Origin: Kiritimatiellia bacterium
GTDB taxonomy: Bacteria; Verrucomicrobiota; Kiritimatiellia; UBA8416; YA12-FULL-48-11
Direction of reading: 5' to 3'
Length of the DNA: 64,000 bases
Assembly: GCA_028716365.1 (NCBI GenBank)
Contig: JAQUPZ010000004.1
Location: 124,001 to 188,000 of the forward strand
A model generated the notes under the pieces. The model was not told the DNA's origin. It saw nothing but the letters and a program-made list of their open reading frames with translations, and made no database searches. This document shows positions 9,148 to 18,984 of this stretch, piece by piece (the first letter of the stretch is position 1; the number at the start of each line of letters is the position of its first letter). The position numbers were made by a program, and so were the translations under genes.

Positions 9148-9936
9148 ATGAATATTCTGGGATATTTCGGAAAAAGAACAATATTACGGTGGCATTCTGT
9201 TCGTTCACTTACTGCGGTGATTTGTGGTATACTCTGGACTGCGTCAAAGCCGCGGTATTGGCCCAGGACTGTTCGTGAGTTGCTGGCAAGACAGATTCTC
9301 TTTACTGCAGTTGATGCGTTCGGACTGATCGCTTTTATCGCCATCCTTTCAGGGATTTCAATTGTTACACAGGCGCAGGTGTGGCTGGCCAGATTCGGGC
9401 AATCGGCCATGCTTGGGTCAATCCTGGTTGCTGTTATCTTCCGTGAGATTGGACCGCTGCTTGTAAATTTTGTAATAATCGGAAGGAGCGGAACTGCAGT
9501 CGCAACGGAACTGGCAAGTATGAAAGTAAGGCGGGAGACAAATGTACTAAATGCCCAGGGTATGGACCCCATGATTTATCTTGTGCTACCGCGGGTGATA
9601 GGGATTGTCATATCAGTTTTGTGCCTGACTATTATGTTTTCAGTTGTCTCTCTCATGAGCGGATATCTGATGGGGCTTGTCCTTGAAGTAACCAAGGGAG
9701 ATTATCAACAGTTTATAAGCAGTGTAACCGGTGCTATTGCTCCAAAAGATGTTGGAAATTTTCTTGCAAAAACGATTATTCCCGGCCTTACAACCGGGGT
9801 AATATGCTGTATCGAAGGGCTTGAAATTCGCGGTTCCATCACCGAAGTACCTCAGGCCGCGACAAAGGCTGTTGTGAAATCCATTGCTGCCGTACTTGTT
9901 GTTTCCGCAATTGTATCCATATTGACTTATGCATGA
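9148..9936 (+). CDS. mlaE: MlaE-type ABC lipid transporter permease
   Basis: 262 residues with five to six hydrophobic helices. The family signature IGRSGTAVATELASMKV, the preceding coupling segment FREIGPLLVNFV and the motif LNAQGMDP are diagnostic of MlaE/Ttg2B inner-membrane permeases, which move phospholipids between the membranes with an MCE substrate-binding protein and an MlaF ATPase. It heads a tight operon: 6 bases to the ATPase-like gene and then a 4-base overlap to the MCE gene. The ATG has only a weak ribosome site. The partner ATPase is degenerate, so a functional ATPase must come from elsewhere or the system works differently. Confidence 0.93.
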   Translation: MNILGYFGKRTILRWHSVRSLTAVICGILWTASKPRYWPRTVRELLARQILFTAVDAFGLIAFIAILSGISIVTQAQVWLARFGQSAMLGSILVAVIFREIGPLLVNFVIIGRSGTAVATELASMKVRRETNVLNAQGMDPMIYLVLPRVIGIVISVLCLTIMFSVVSLMSGYLMGLVLEVTKGDYQQFISSVTGAIAPKDVGNFLAKTIIPGLTTGVICCIEGLEIRGSITEVPQAATKAVVKSIAAVLVVSAIVSILTYA

Positions 9937-9942
9937 GGTAAA

Positions 9943-10641
9943 ATGCAGAACAATAATATACTTGAATTCAGCGGCGTAAGACTTGATGCGTTGTCGGACC
10001 GGGTTACGATCATGTCACACATCAATCTGTGTATCGGGACCGGTGAACTTGTGTTCGTTCTGCTTGAAGCAGACGGCGAGTACATGCCGCTCTGTGATCT
10101 TGCGGAAGGGTTGATTGATCCAGATGAAGGATCAGTTACTTTCATGGGTGAAAGCTGGCAGGGAATGTTGCCATGGCGCCAGAGCGAAATGCGGGGAAAA
10201 ATCGGCCGGGTATTTGAACGGGATGGATGGGTGAGCAATTTAAACATTTATGAAAACATTTCGCTTTCCGAGCGACATCACACGTCCCGGACAAATTCTG
10301 AAATCAAAGCAGAAATAGAACAACTATGCCAGTTTGTCGGATTACCATCCATTCCTGATCAAAGACCTGATTTTGCAGACATGAGTGTTCTCCGCAGATC
10401 TGAATGGGTTAGAGCTTTTATCGGTAATCATAATCTATTATTGTTGGAATGCCCTGAGAATTCGGCGCATAGTGAGCATTTGCCTAAATTATTTGAACTT
10501 GTTTCAAATGCACTCTTAAAACACAGTGCGGTAATATGGATAACTTCTAATAAGCAGATTTGGGAAATGACAACATTTAAAAATACCAGGCGTTATAAAA
10601 TGTGCGGCGGGCAGGTATTGCAGGTCGGGGAGGGACAATGA
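9943..10641 (+). CDS. MlaF-like ABC ATPase that has lost its catalytic motifs
   Basis: 232 residues. Length, position between MlaE and MCE genes and the overall pattern (start of strand 1, LIDPDEGSVTFMGE after the P-loop region, NIYENIS at the Q-loop/helical region) mark it as an ABC ATPase descended from MlaF. The Walker A motif is gone (ADGEYMPLC where GxxGxGKT is expected), the signature LSGGQ is replaced by DMSVLRRSE, Walker B reads LLLLECPEN instead of a DEP motif, and the H-loop His is missing (WITSNKQ). It cannot hydrolyse ATP in the usual way. The frame is intact and has a good GAGGT ribosome site, so it is probably expressed, perhaps as a structural subunit. The stop overlaps the next start (ATGA). 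Confidence 0.85.
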   Translation: MQNNNILEFSGVRLDALSDRVTIMSHINLCIGTGELVFVLLEADGEYMPLCDLAEGLIDPDEGSVTFMGESWQGMLPWRQSEMRGKIGRVFERDGWVSNLNIYENISLSERHHTSRTNSEIKAEIEQLCQFVGLPSIPDQRPDFADMSVLRRSEWVRAFIGNHNLLLLECPENSAHSEHLPKLFELVSNALLKHSAVIWITSNKQIWEMTTFKNTRRYKMCGGQVLQVGEGQ

Positions 10642-12188
10642 CAGAGAAATCATTCAAATTAGGATACGCAAATGAAATCGCGGGAGGATTTGTACTTCTC
10701 GCGCTCATACTCATGATTATCGGTATATTCCTGACGGGGCGGACCCAGGGATGGTTCGAACGAAAGGCGATATTACATACGACTTTCAGCACTGAAAAAG
10801 GCGCTTTTGGACTGAGGGAAGGTGATGAAGTTTTAATAAGGAATACCTTAGCCGGAAGTGTCGGTAAGATTATACCAATGGAAGATGGTACCATGCAGAC
10901 AACATTCCAGATCAAACATCAATTTCTCTCGCATCTGAAAAAAGGATCTGTTGCCAGGGTACAGAAGAAATTCGGTTTTGCCGGAGATTCAATAGTCGAA
11001 ATTGAGATTGGTAAAGGTGAGTCATTAAGCGATGGTGACTTTATCGAGTGCAAAAAAGATGATGAGCTCATGGATACGGCAAAAAAGGCTTTGGCAGATG
11101 TACAGGATGTAGTTATGCCAATAATGAAACAAATCCGCACGGTTCTCGAAAATCTTAACAAAATAACGGGAGGTATAGAGAACGGCAAGGGGTTGGCCGG
11201 CACAATTCTGAAAGATGACGAACTAGTAAAAGAATTAAGAAAAGTAATCAGTAATATCAATATTTTAGTGCTTAATACCCACGAAACAATCGGTGAAACA
11301 CGGAAGCTTATAAAAGGTGTTCAGAAACACTGGCTATGGAGAAAATACATGGACAAAGGCAAGGAACCGGAGCTTCTTGTTCAGGTTGGGGTCAATTCAG
11401 AGGAACTTGATTCGGATATCAAACATTTCCAGTCAGAGTTGGAATCCGCACGCACCGCCAATGATCCGGGCGCTATTTCGCAGAATTCCTATAATCTTGC
11501 GGTATGTGTGATGGAAACGGGAAGAACTCAGGACGTAATGTCCTTAATTCATGAATCAAGGGCAGAATTGGCGGCAATAAAAAAGGATACCCTGTGTACT
11601 TATGTTCTGGAAGCCCAGGCAATGCAAAGAACCGGTAAGATCAAGGAAGCACTTACAGTCGCCAGGACTGCAGAAGGAATGCTTAATCGATCTACTGATC
11701 GAGGTATCGAGCTTCAATGCAGGGTGGTAACCAGCGATCTTATGATTGAAGACGGTGACATCGCGGGTGTGAAGGCAAGAATGAAAAAAATTGAGTCACT
11801 TAATGAAAAGGTTGAATCACCGGTGATCAACTCAATGGTGGCAGATTTACGTGCAAAACTCTGCATGGCTGAAAATAACCATGTTGATGCAGGTGTCATG
11901 TATGACAGGGAATCTGAACTATTGAGAACTGCATGCCTCTTTCAAAAAATGGCGGGGTCCCTTGAATTTGCCGGAAAAGCGTATGGTATGGCCAAAAGCT
12001 ATACCACAGCTGCAGACCGTTATTTTAGAGCAGGAAGAAGCCTCTTTTCCAGTGGCGCTGTTGAATCTGCCCTGAAAGACCTCAAATTGGCTTCTGAAAT
12101 GGCAAAATTAGCCAATGATCAGGCCACGACTGATCGAATAGCCGAATTTCTGCAAGAAGTAGAGAAAAGCCCGGGTAAAGCCAAATAA
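10638..12188 (+). CDS. MCE/MlaD-family lipid-binding protein with C-terminal TPR region
   Basis: 516 residues from the ATG at 10638, which overlaps the previous stop and follows GGGGAGGG; the frame extends 36 bases upstream without a better start. A single membrane anchor (about residues 15-35) is followed by an MCE domain (about 38-125, EKGAFGLREGDEVLIRN and GFAGDSIVEIEIG). Then come a helical segment (about 140-240) and a long C-terminal region (about 245-516) of helical repeats like TPR units (ALTVARTAEGML, AADRYFRAGRSLFSSG). MlaD proteins usually have about 180 residues, so the extension is large. It would present lipid in the periplasm to MlaE. Confidence 0.85.
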   Translation: MTEKSFKLGYANEIAGGFVLLALILMIIGIFLTGRTQGWFERKAILHTTFSTEKGAFGLREGDEVLIRNTLAGSVGKIIPMEDGTMQTTFQIKHQFLSHLKKGSVARVQKKFGFAGDSIVEIEIGKGESLSDGDFIECKKDDELMDTAKKALADVQDVVMPIMKQIRTVLENLNKITGGIENGKGLAGTILKDDELVKELRKVISNINILVLNTHETIGETRKLIKGVQKHWLWRKYMDKGKEPELLVQVGVNSEELDSDIKHFQSELESARTANDPGAISQNSYNLAVCVMETGRTQDVMSLIHESRAELAAIKKDTLCTYVLEAQAMQRTGKIKEALTVARTAEGMLNRSTDRGIELQCRVVTSDLMIEDGDIAGVKARMKKIESLNEKVESPVINSMVADLRAKLCMAENNHVDAGVMYDRESELLRTACLFQKMAGSLEFAGKAYGMAKSYTTAADRYFRAGRSLFSSGAVESALKDLKLASEMAKLANDQATTDRIAEFLQEVEKSPGKAK

Positions 12189-12301
12189 ATTTCCTTGCCT
12201 ATTTTGCTTGATATTAGGCTGATGCATATCTATAACCCGTCGATGTATTCATTCGAAATGACCAATATCCAATACTGAGAATGTAAGAGAGGTTCCTATA
12301 G

Positions 12302-14182
12302 ATGGCCAGAACCAAGTCGAAAAAACGATCCAAAACGCGTATCAAAACCAGGACCAAGTCGAAAGCGAGTAAAAAAGGAAGCAAAAAGAAGCGACAGAAA
12401 ACGCAAAGGAAAATCAGGAAGCTTCATAAACACCGCGGACGTCCCAAAGGGAAGCATGCAGGAAGAAAGAAGCTGAAATCTTTGGCAGGCCGTAAACGCC
12501 TGAAATTGCTGGCTAAGTCTGACGAAACAGATTCGGAAGTTGATCTGCGTTTGCCCGGTACTGCACCCAACAGGGAAGAACGTAACGAGAAAATCAAGGG
12601 CCTTCTTAAACTTGCGGAAGAACAGGGATATCTTACCTTTGACGATATCAATGAAGTTATTCCTGAAAATGTAATCAGCCCTGAAGAACTCGAATCTTAC
12701 CTTGTTCTTCTGCGGAGTATGGACATCGAAATAATCGAGTCGGCCGATGTCGATAAACACCGCAAACAAGTAGAGAAAACCCAAAAGACCGGAAAAGGTT
12801 CAAGGCTGGATTTCTTCGATGATCCCATCCGCATGTATCTGCATCAAATGGGACAGGTGCCACTTCTAACACGTGAGCAGGAAGTAGAAATCTGCAAACG
12901 TATCGAGAAAGCCGAAATCAGCGTTAAGTCAATCTTCAACAAGCTTGGTTTTGCCGCTGAGATGTACATGGATCTCGTTGCGCGTCTTGAGGAAGGACGG
13001 GAACGTTTTGACCGAATTGTCACTGATAAGTTTGTAGATAGTAGGGACCGGTATATACGGGTACTGCCAAAGGTCAAAAGACATATATTGAAAATTCATA
13101 AAGTTTTACTGAAGCAGGGACTTTTATTCCGTAATGCGAGACAGGCGTTTAAACCGCGCAGAGAGAAGGTCTTACAGAAAATGCGCGATCAGATCAGCGC
13201 GGCCTTTGAGCACCTCCATTTCAAGCAGAAGGTCATTGAACAAATGGCGACTGAATCAGAGAACACTTACAGAGAATTCAGGCAATGTGTCAATGACATT
13301 GAATCACAGGGAAAGGCACGAAAGTGCAAGAAGCGAAACGCTATTCTGAGACAGAAGAAAAAACTTTTGATGAGACTGGAAATGGGTGTGTGCATGGATA
13401 AGGATGAGTTTCTTGCATCTTTTAAAGAGCTCAGGGAATCCATGAAGAACGGCCAGAAAGCCAGAACAGAAATGGTGGAAGCGAACCTCCGCCTGGTCAT
13501 TAGTATCGTCAAGAAATACATGAACAGGGGATTGTCTTTCCTCGACTTGATTCAGGAAGGCAATACCGGTTTGATGAAAGCCGTTGAAAAGTTTGAATAC
13601 AGGCGCGGGTATAAGTTCAGTACCTATGCCACATGGTGGATACGCCAGGCGGCAACACGCGCCATTGCTGATCAGGCGCGTACGATCCGTATTCCAGTAC
13701 ACATGATTGAAACGATCAACAGACTTTTGAGAGTACAGAAAAAACTTGTTCAGGAATACGGGCGAGAGCCGACACCCGAAGAAGCAGCAACGGAAATGGA
13801 CATGCCGGTTGAAAGGGTCAGGGCTGTCTACAAAATGGCCCAGCAGCCTATTTCCCTGCAGAGTCCTATCGGCGAAGGTGATGACGCCCACTTCGGGGAT
13901 TTTATTGAAGATAAGTCAGCCGAAAATCCTTCTGAGATGACAGCGCATACCATGTTAAAAGAAAGGTTGAAAGACGTTCTGGACACGCTTACTGCCCGCG
14001 AGAGGGCGGTTCTGGATTACCGTTTTGGACTCACTGACGGTTATTCCCGGACACTGGAGGAAGTGGGTAAACAATTCTCAGTCACACGTGAACGTATCCG
14101 TCAGATTGAGGCGAAAGCCCTGCGTAAGCTCCGGCATCCAACGCGCATGCGGAAGCTGGACGGCTTTCTGGAGATGAAGTAG
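12302..14182 (+). CDS. rpoD: Primary sigma factor RpoD with lysine-rich, AT-hook-like N-terminal extension
   Basis: 626 residues. Residues 1-75 are almost wholly Lys/Arg/Ser/Thr and contain RGRPKGK (about 45-51), the core of an AT-hook. A region 1.1-like domain follows (about 95-150), then region 1.2 ([22 protein letters not shown]), a non-conserved insert, region 2 with [20 protein letters not shown] and [19 protein letters not shown], region 3, and region 4 with the helix-turn-helix [20 protein letters not shown]. All core-binding and -10/-35 recognition regions are intact, so this is the housekeeping sigma factor. AGAGAGG precedes the ATG. The basic tail could aid nonspecific or AT-rich DNA binding (inference). 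Confidence 0.97.
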   Translation: MARTKSKKRSKTRIKTRTKSKASKKGSKKKRQKTQRKIRKLHKHRGRPKGKHAGRKKLKSLAGRKRLKLLAKSDETDSEVDLRLPGTAPNREERNEKIKGLLKLAEEQGYLTFDDINEVIPENVISPEELESYLVLLRSMDIEIIESADVDKHRKQVEKTQKTGKGSRLDFFDDPIRMYLHQMGQVPLLTREQEVEICKRIEKAEISVKSIFNKLGFAAEMYMDLVARLEEGRERFDRIVTDKFVDSRDRYIRVLPKVKRHILKIHKVLLKQGLLFRNARQAFKPRREKVLQKMRDQISAAFEHLHFKQKVIEQMATESENTYREFRQCVNDIESQGKARKCKKRNAILRQKKKLLMRLEMGVCMDKDEFLASFKELRESMKNGQKARTEMVEANLRLVISIVKKYMNRGLSFLDLIQEGNTGLMKAVEKFEYRRGYKFSTYATWWIRQAATRAIADQARTIRIPVHMIETINRLLRVQKKLVQEYGREPTPEEAATEMDMPVERVRAVYKMAQQPISLQSPIGEGDDAHFGDFIEDKSAENPSEMTAHTMLKERLKDVLDTLTARERAVLDYRFGLTDGYSRTLEEVGKQFSVTRERIRQIEAKALRKLRHPTRMRKLDGFLEMK

Positions 14183-14206
14183 CCACCACAAGGAGAGAAG
14201 AAGTTC

Positions 14207-14614
14207 ATGAATGGTATAGGACAAATTGCCCTTTTCAGCATCGCCTGGTTTTTGCTGGGTATTATCATAGGGAGAAGCATTGGAAGGAAAAGTTACCACA
14301 GGGGCGGGGGACGTTTCCGCCGTGATCGGGACGATACCGACAGAGGCAGCGGAGACGGGACTAATGTCGAGCTTTATGTTGGTAATCTTTCCTATGACGT
14401 TGACGAGAAAGAAATGCGACGGGCTTTCGAAAATTACGGCAAGGTTGCATTGTCACGGATTATAAAAAATAAGTTCAACGGTAAATCAAGAGGATATGGG
14501 TTTGTAGAAATGCCTGACCGCGGACAGGCAATGGCTGCCATACGCGCATTAAATGGTAACGAACTCAAAGGACGCCGCATTGTCGTAAATGAGGCGAAAT
14601 CCGAGGCCAGGTAG
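14207..14614 (+). CDS. RRM RNA-binding protein with N-terminal membrane anchor
   Basis: 135 residues. Residues about 4-24 form one hydrophobic helix (LFSIAWFLLGIIIG). An Arg/Gly/Asp-rich linker follows, then a complete RNA recognition motif with RNP2 LYVGNLSYD and RNP1 KSRGYGFVEM. Bacterial RRM proteins are normally short soluble proteins that begin right at the RRM, so a membrane-tethered form is unusual. It would place RNA binding at the inner membrane, for instance for localised mRNA handling (inference). AGGAGAG precedes the ATG, and the gene follows rpoD by 24 bases, probably in the same transcript. Confidence 0.9.
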   Translation: MNGIGQIALFSIAWFLLGIIIGRSIGRKSYHRGGGRFRRDRDDTDRGSGDGTNVELYVGNLSYDVDEKEMRRAFENYGKVALSRIIKNKFNGKSRGYGFVEMPDRGQAMAAIRALNGNELKGRRIVVNEAKSEAR

Positions 14615-14626
14615 CATCAGTTTGAT

Positions 14627-15169
14627 TTACAGTACAATTTCAGAAGCCACAGAATCAGCCTTCGCCGGACCATTGACCATCTCGATAATTGCAAGAGAGA
14701 ATTCAAAGGCCGTTCCTGCACCCCTGCTGGTGACAATTTTACCGTCAACAACAACAGGATCATCCGTTACTTCAGGAATTTTCATTTCTCTGGCAACGGC
14801 AGGATGGCAGGTTACCTTTCTGTCCTCCAGGACACCGGCAGCCTGTAGAACCAATGGAGCAGCACATATGGCTGCGACTATCTTGCCGTTTTTAACAAAA
14901 TCCCGGACGGTTGTCAGAATTTCATTATTTGATACAAGATACGCTGTTCCTTTGGCTCCACCCGGCAGGACAAGTATATCAAACGATGAAGGAGTTACAT
15001 TCTTCCAGAGCTTGTCTGCAACCAGTTGTACGTCACGTGATGCTTTTACGATCTCACAGGTCATTCCGGCAGAAACTACTTCCCATCCGGCTCGCCGGAA
15101 CATATCGATGGGAATCACTGCTTCCATTTCTTCCACACCTACCGCCAGAGGAATAAGTACTTTTGTCAT
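14627..15169 (-). CDS. DJ-1/PfpI family protein
   Basis: 180 residues, cytoplasmic. The class I glutamine amidotransferase-like fold of the DJ-1/ThiJ/PfpI family is recognised from IPLAVGVEEMEAVIPID (with the conserved Glu near residue 15), LVLPGGAKG, the nucleophile elbow AAICAAPLVL with the reactive Cys (about 104), and TSRGAGTAFEFSL. Members act as glyoxalase III/deglycase or redox-sensing chaperones. The exact activity cannot be read from sequence. It converges with the RRM gene (12 bases apart) and diverges from thrC. Confidence 0.92.
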   Translation of the reverse strand: MTKVLIPLAVGVEEMEAVIPIDMFRRAGWEVVSAGMTCEIVKASRDVQLVADKLWKNVTPSSFDILVLPGGAKGTAYLVSNNEILTTVRDFVKNGKIVAAICAAPLVLQAAGVLEDRKVTCHPAVAREMKIPEVTDDPVVVDGKIVTSRGAGTAFEFSLAIIEMVNGPAKADSVASEIVL

Positions 15170-15252
15170 AATAAACCTCCTGTATCTAAATACGGAAACG
15201 ACAATCCCGTTTATGCTTGAAGGTTAAGTTTGTAACATCTAAGTTCACTGTT

Positions 15253-16641
15253 ATGAAGTATATCAGTACAAGAGGGGAAATCAACCCTGTCAGTTTTCGT
15301 GAAGCCGTCATGATGGGACTGGCCCGTGACGGTGGCCTTCTTATTCCTGAAAATATACCTGACGTTTCAGACCGGCTGAATGACTGGAAAGAAATGTCAT
15401 TTATTGATCTTGCTTTTGAGGTTATGCGTCTTTTTTCTGATTTACCCGAAAAAGATCTTAAATATCTTATTCAACGCAGCTATACGCGCTTTGACAACAA
15501 GGATATAACTCCGGTAGTTCGTGTTGATGGCATCTTTATCATGGAGCTTTTCCATGGACCGACCCTGGCTTTCAAGGATGTTGCACTGCAGTTTCTTGGA
15601 AATGTTTTTGAATATATACTGAAAGAATCAAAACAGGAGTTGAACATCCTCGGCGCAACCAGCGGGGACACTGGAAGCGCTGCCATTCAAGGAATTCGCG
15701 GCAAGGACGCGATCCGTATTTTTATAATGCACCCTCACAACAAAACCAGCAAAATACAGGAAAAGCAGATGACTTCCGTCCTGGATGATAATGTGTTTAA
15801 TATTGCCATTGAAGGTACTTTCGACGATTGCCAGAAAATAATGAAGTCCCTTTTTTGTGATTTGAAATTCAAAGACAGCTATTCTCTTGGTTCGATCAAC
15901 TCGATTAACTGGGTCCGTGTCCTGGCACAAATTGTTTATTATTTCTACGGTACGTTCAGGGTGATGAAAGCGACTGAAGCAAATAAGGTGAATTTCGCTG
16001 TACCAACAGGCAATTTTGGCGATATTTTTGCGGGTTATATCGCTTTGCAAATGGGCTTACCAATAGCCAGATTGGTTCTTGCCACCAACGAGAATGACAT
16101 CCTGTCACGTTTTTTCAATTCCGGTGAATATCGTCTCGGCAATGTAGTCGAGACACTTAGTCCGTCCATGGATATACAGGTGGCCAGTAACTTTGAACGA
16201 TATCTTTATTACCGGCTTGGAAAGAGTCCATCAGATGTAAAGAACATGATGGTGTCTTTTTCGAGAACCGGAACACTCAAAATAGCGAAGGGGCCTGACG
16301 GTTTGATCGACAGGAACATTGTTGCCGGTTCGGCGGGTAAGGCTGAAACTCTTTCGACTATTCAACAGTTCTACGATGAATATGGTTACCTTCTTGATCC
16401 GCATACTGCCGTGGGTGTGAATGTTGGCTTACGCCTGAAGAACAGCGATGAACCGATGATTTGTCTGGCAACCGCTCATCCTGCAAAATTCAGCGATGCA
16501 ATAAGACAGGCGACCGGCCGTGATCTTGCCCATCATCCGGCAATAGATGCGCTGGAAGGCATGCCGACGAAGTGCGACGTACTGCCGGCATCCGTTAGTG
16601 CTGTTCGCGCTTATATGGAGGCAAAGATTCCCTCTACATGA
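15253..16641 (+). CDS. thrC: Threonine synthase
   Basis: 462 residues from the ATG at 15253; upstream in-frame TTG at 15217 has no family support because the protein normally begins MKYISTRG. It converts O-phosphohomoserine to threonine with pyridoxal phosphate. The PLP-lysine motif GPTLAFKDVALQ, the phosphate-binding loop LGATSGDTGSAA and VPTGNFGDIFAGY identify the ThrC family. It is transcribed away from the DJ-1 gene and no other threonine genes are beside it. Confidence 0.96.
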   Translation: MKYISTRGEINPVSFREAVMMGLARDGGLLIPENIPDVSDRLNDWKEMSFIDLAFEVMRLFSDLPEKDLKYLIQRSYTRFDNKDITPVVRVDGIFIMELFHGPTLAFKDVALQFLGNVFEYILKESKQELNILGATSGDTGSAAIQGIRGKDAIRIFIMHPHNKTSKIQEKQMTSVLDDNVFNIAIEGTFDDCQKIMKSLFCDLKFKDSYSLGSINSINWVRVLAQIVYYFYGTFRVMKATEANKVNFAVPTGNFGDIFAGYIALQMGLPIARLVLATNENDILSRFFNSGEYRLGNVVETLSPSMDIQVASNFERYLYYRLGKSPSDVKNMMVSFSRTGTLKIAKGPDGLIDRNIVAGSAGKAETLSTIQQFYDEYGYLLDPHTAVGVNVGLRLKNSDEPMICLATAHPAKFSDAIRQATGRDLAHHPAIDALEGMPTKCDVLPASVSAVRAYMEAKIPST

Positions 16642-16721
16642 TCATTACACCTTATAGGACCAGAGTAGATTAACAAATAATTACAGGATACGGAGATTAC
16701 GTATTAAGCAGAGAAAGAAAA

Positions 16722-18866
16722 ATGGATATCAATAAATTAAGACAGGATATATTTGCGCTTCTTCAAACCCGGGCGAACGTACCGATGACAGCGCAGGAGA
16801 TTTCAAAAGCACTTAAACTTCATGGCCATGCCGGAAAAAAAATCCAGAAATGGCTGAACCAGCTGGTTGTCAACGGTCAAATAGTACGTATCCGTGACAA
16901 CAAATATTCCGTGGGTGAGCCCGCTGACCTGGTTACCGGAAAGATTGATATTGCCCGTTCCGGCACCGGATTTCTTACGGAAACAGGCGGGCCGGACATT
17001 GTAATATCTGCCACCGAACTGAATACGGCCCTTCCGGGTGACAGGGTTGTTGTCAGGCTTGATGCCCAGTCAAAAGACAAAAGACGGTCGGGATCTGTCA
17101 TTCGTATCCTCGAACGATCACGGCACGACATTGTAGGAACGCTTAAATCGACCGGCCGGTTTTATTATGTTGTTCCCATTGATGCATCTTACAGTCAGGA
17201 CTTCTACGTGCCGGATGCAAAAGGCGGCAGGATAGGCGATCGCGTAGTAATCAGGTTTACATCCTGGCCAAACCGCCATGTCAGTCCGGAAGCGGAAATT
17301 GTCGAGGTTCTTGGACCAGCTGATAAGCCGTCATTGGATACAATTACAATCATCCGCCATTTTGGATTCAAGGAAGAATTTCCGCCGGCGGTAATGCGCG
17401 AAGTAGAGCATGCATCAGCGTTAATGGACCAGCCCGGACAAAGGATGGATATTCGAAACAAATTTATCCTGACCATTGATCCTTCGACTGCCCGGGATTT
17501 CGATGACGCTCTCTCTCTCGAACGGGATCAGGCGGGGAACAGAATCCTTGGAGTTCACATTGCCGATGTCGGACATTTCGTGCGAAAGGGGTGCGCATGT
17601 GACATCGAGGCGAAAGAACGCGGAAACAGCGTATATCTTGGCGATAAGGTCATTCCGATGTTCCCCGAACAGCTGTCCAATGGAATATGCAGCCTCAGGC
17701 CCAACGAGGATAGACTCACATTCTCAGTTTTTATGACCGTTGATGGATCAGGGAAAGTTATTCATCGAAACTTTGCCAAAACAATTATCAGGTCAAAGCT
17801 CAGGCTGACATACGAACAGGCCTTTGCCGTTTTAAAGCATGGCCCGCATAAGATCAAAGCGGAGGCGGAAGGACAGGCCGCTGATTTCAAGGTGCCGCCT
17901 GAAGCCGTCACGATTCTAAAAGGACTCAATGCTCTGGCGCAACAGCTCAGGGCAAAAAGGTTTGCGAACCATGCTCTGGATTTGGATGTGCCTGAGTGTG
18001 AAATGTTAATAGGTCCTGACGGCAACATGACAGGTCTAAGGATCGTTGAAAATGACATTTCTCATCAACTTGTCGAAGAATGCATGGTTCTGGCAAATGA
18101 AGCCGTCGCGACTGAAGTAATCAATCGCGGCCTGACGGGAATCCACAGGATCCATGAACCTCCGCGCAGAGATAAAATTGAAGACCTTACTCTGCAATTA
18201 ATGGATATGGGGCTCAGGCCTGGCGATTTGACACATAGAAGCAATCTTTCGGTCTTTCTGAAGTCAGTTCAGGGGAATCCACTTGCCTACCATATCAGGG
18301 TTGCTGTGCTGCGAAGTATGAACAGGGCAGTTTACTCGGAAAAGCCGGAAGGTCACTATGGGCTGGCCAAAAAATATTATGGCCATTTCACATCACCGAT
18401 AAGGCGTTACCCCGACCTTGTCCTTCACAGACAACTTGCATATCTGCTTCCAGGCGGAAAATCGTCTGCAGGGCAGCACAAAGTGCCATACGAAAAAGAG
18501 GAAGTGGCGGCAATTTCAATGGCATGCTCCAGCACAGAACAGAATGCTGCCCAGGCTGAACGTTCACTGCTGGAGATCAAGAAGTACAGATATCTCGAAC
18601 AGAATATGAAGGCGAAAAAGGCGCGGACATACGACGCAGTTGTGGTTACGGTCACCAACTTCGGAATGTTTGTTGAAATCATAGATCTGCAGTTACAGGG
18701 ACTTATTCATATTTCGGATATTTCTCGCGATTTTGTGAAGTTCAACCGCAAGCGCAAATGCCTTGAAACCGGGAAACTGGTATTCAAACTGGGCACAAAA
18801 GTGAAAGTAATAGTGACCGGTGTGGATTTTGACAAGCGACGGATTGATTTCAAACTGATACGCTAA
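16722..18866 (+). CDS. rnr: Ribonuclease R
   Basis: 714 residues. Order of domains: N-terminal winged helix (about 1-65), cold-shock OB folds (about 70-225), the RNB catalytic domain (about 245-580) and a C-terminal S1 domain (about 630-712). The catalytic core has the acidic cluster TIDPSTARDFDDALSL and the RNB signature IADVGHFVRKG...ERGNSVYLGDKVIPMFPEQLSNGICSL (given here as motif pieces), plus TSPIRRYPDLVLHR. It degrades structured RNA 3' to 5'. The small basic protein follows after about 118 bases. Confidence 0.96.
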   Translation: MDINKLRQDIFALLQTRANVPMTAQEISKALKLHGHAGKKIQKWLNQLVVNGQIVRIRDNKYSVGEPADLVTGKIDIARSGTGFLTETGGPDIVISATELNTALPGDRVVVRLDAQSKDKRRSGSVIRILERSRHDIVGTLKSTGRFYYVVPIDASYSQDFYVPDAKGGRIGDRVVIRFTSWPNRHVSPEAEIVEVLGPADKPSLDTITIIRHFGFKEEFPPAVMREVEHASALMDQPGQRMDIRNKFILTIDPSTARDFDDALSLERDQAGNRILGVHIADVGHFVRKGCACDIEAKERGNSVYLGDKVIPMFPEQLSNGICSLRPNEDRLTFSVFMTVDGSGKVIHRNFAKTIIRSKLRLTYEQAFAVLKHGPHKIKAEAEGQAADFKVPPEAVTILKGLNALAQQLRAKRFANHALDLDVPECEMLIGPDGNMTGLRIVENDISHQLVEECMVLANEAVATEVINRGLTGIHRIHEPPRRDKIEDLTLQLMDMGLRPGDLTHRSNLSVFLKSVQGNPLAYHIRVAVLRSMNRAVYSEKPEGHYGLAKKYYGHFTSPIRRYPDLVLHRQLAYLLPGGKSSAGQHKVPYEKEEVAAISMACSSTEQNAAQAERSLLEIKKYRYLEQNMKAKKARTYDAVVVTVTNFGMFVEIIDLQLQGLIHISDISRDFVKFNRKRKCLETGKLVFKLGTKVKVIVTGVDFDKRRIDFKLIR

Positions 18867-18984
18867 GAGATTATCGCTTCAATTAGAGTCCGTACCATCA
18901 AATAATAAAATCTTGCTTGATACTTGCGAGGGGATTACCGATACTTGCCCGCTTTCAACGATAATCATAACCGGAGGGGTTAAT

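Noticed and set aside
12296..12784. 162-codon minus-strand frame opposite the rpoD start
   Set aside because: It is the shadow of the Lys-rich rpoD extension (Phe/Leu/Arg-rich translation).
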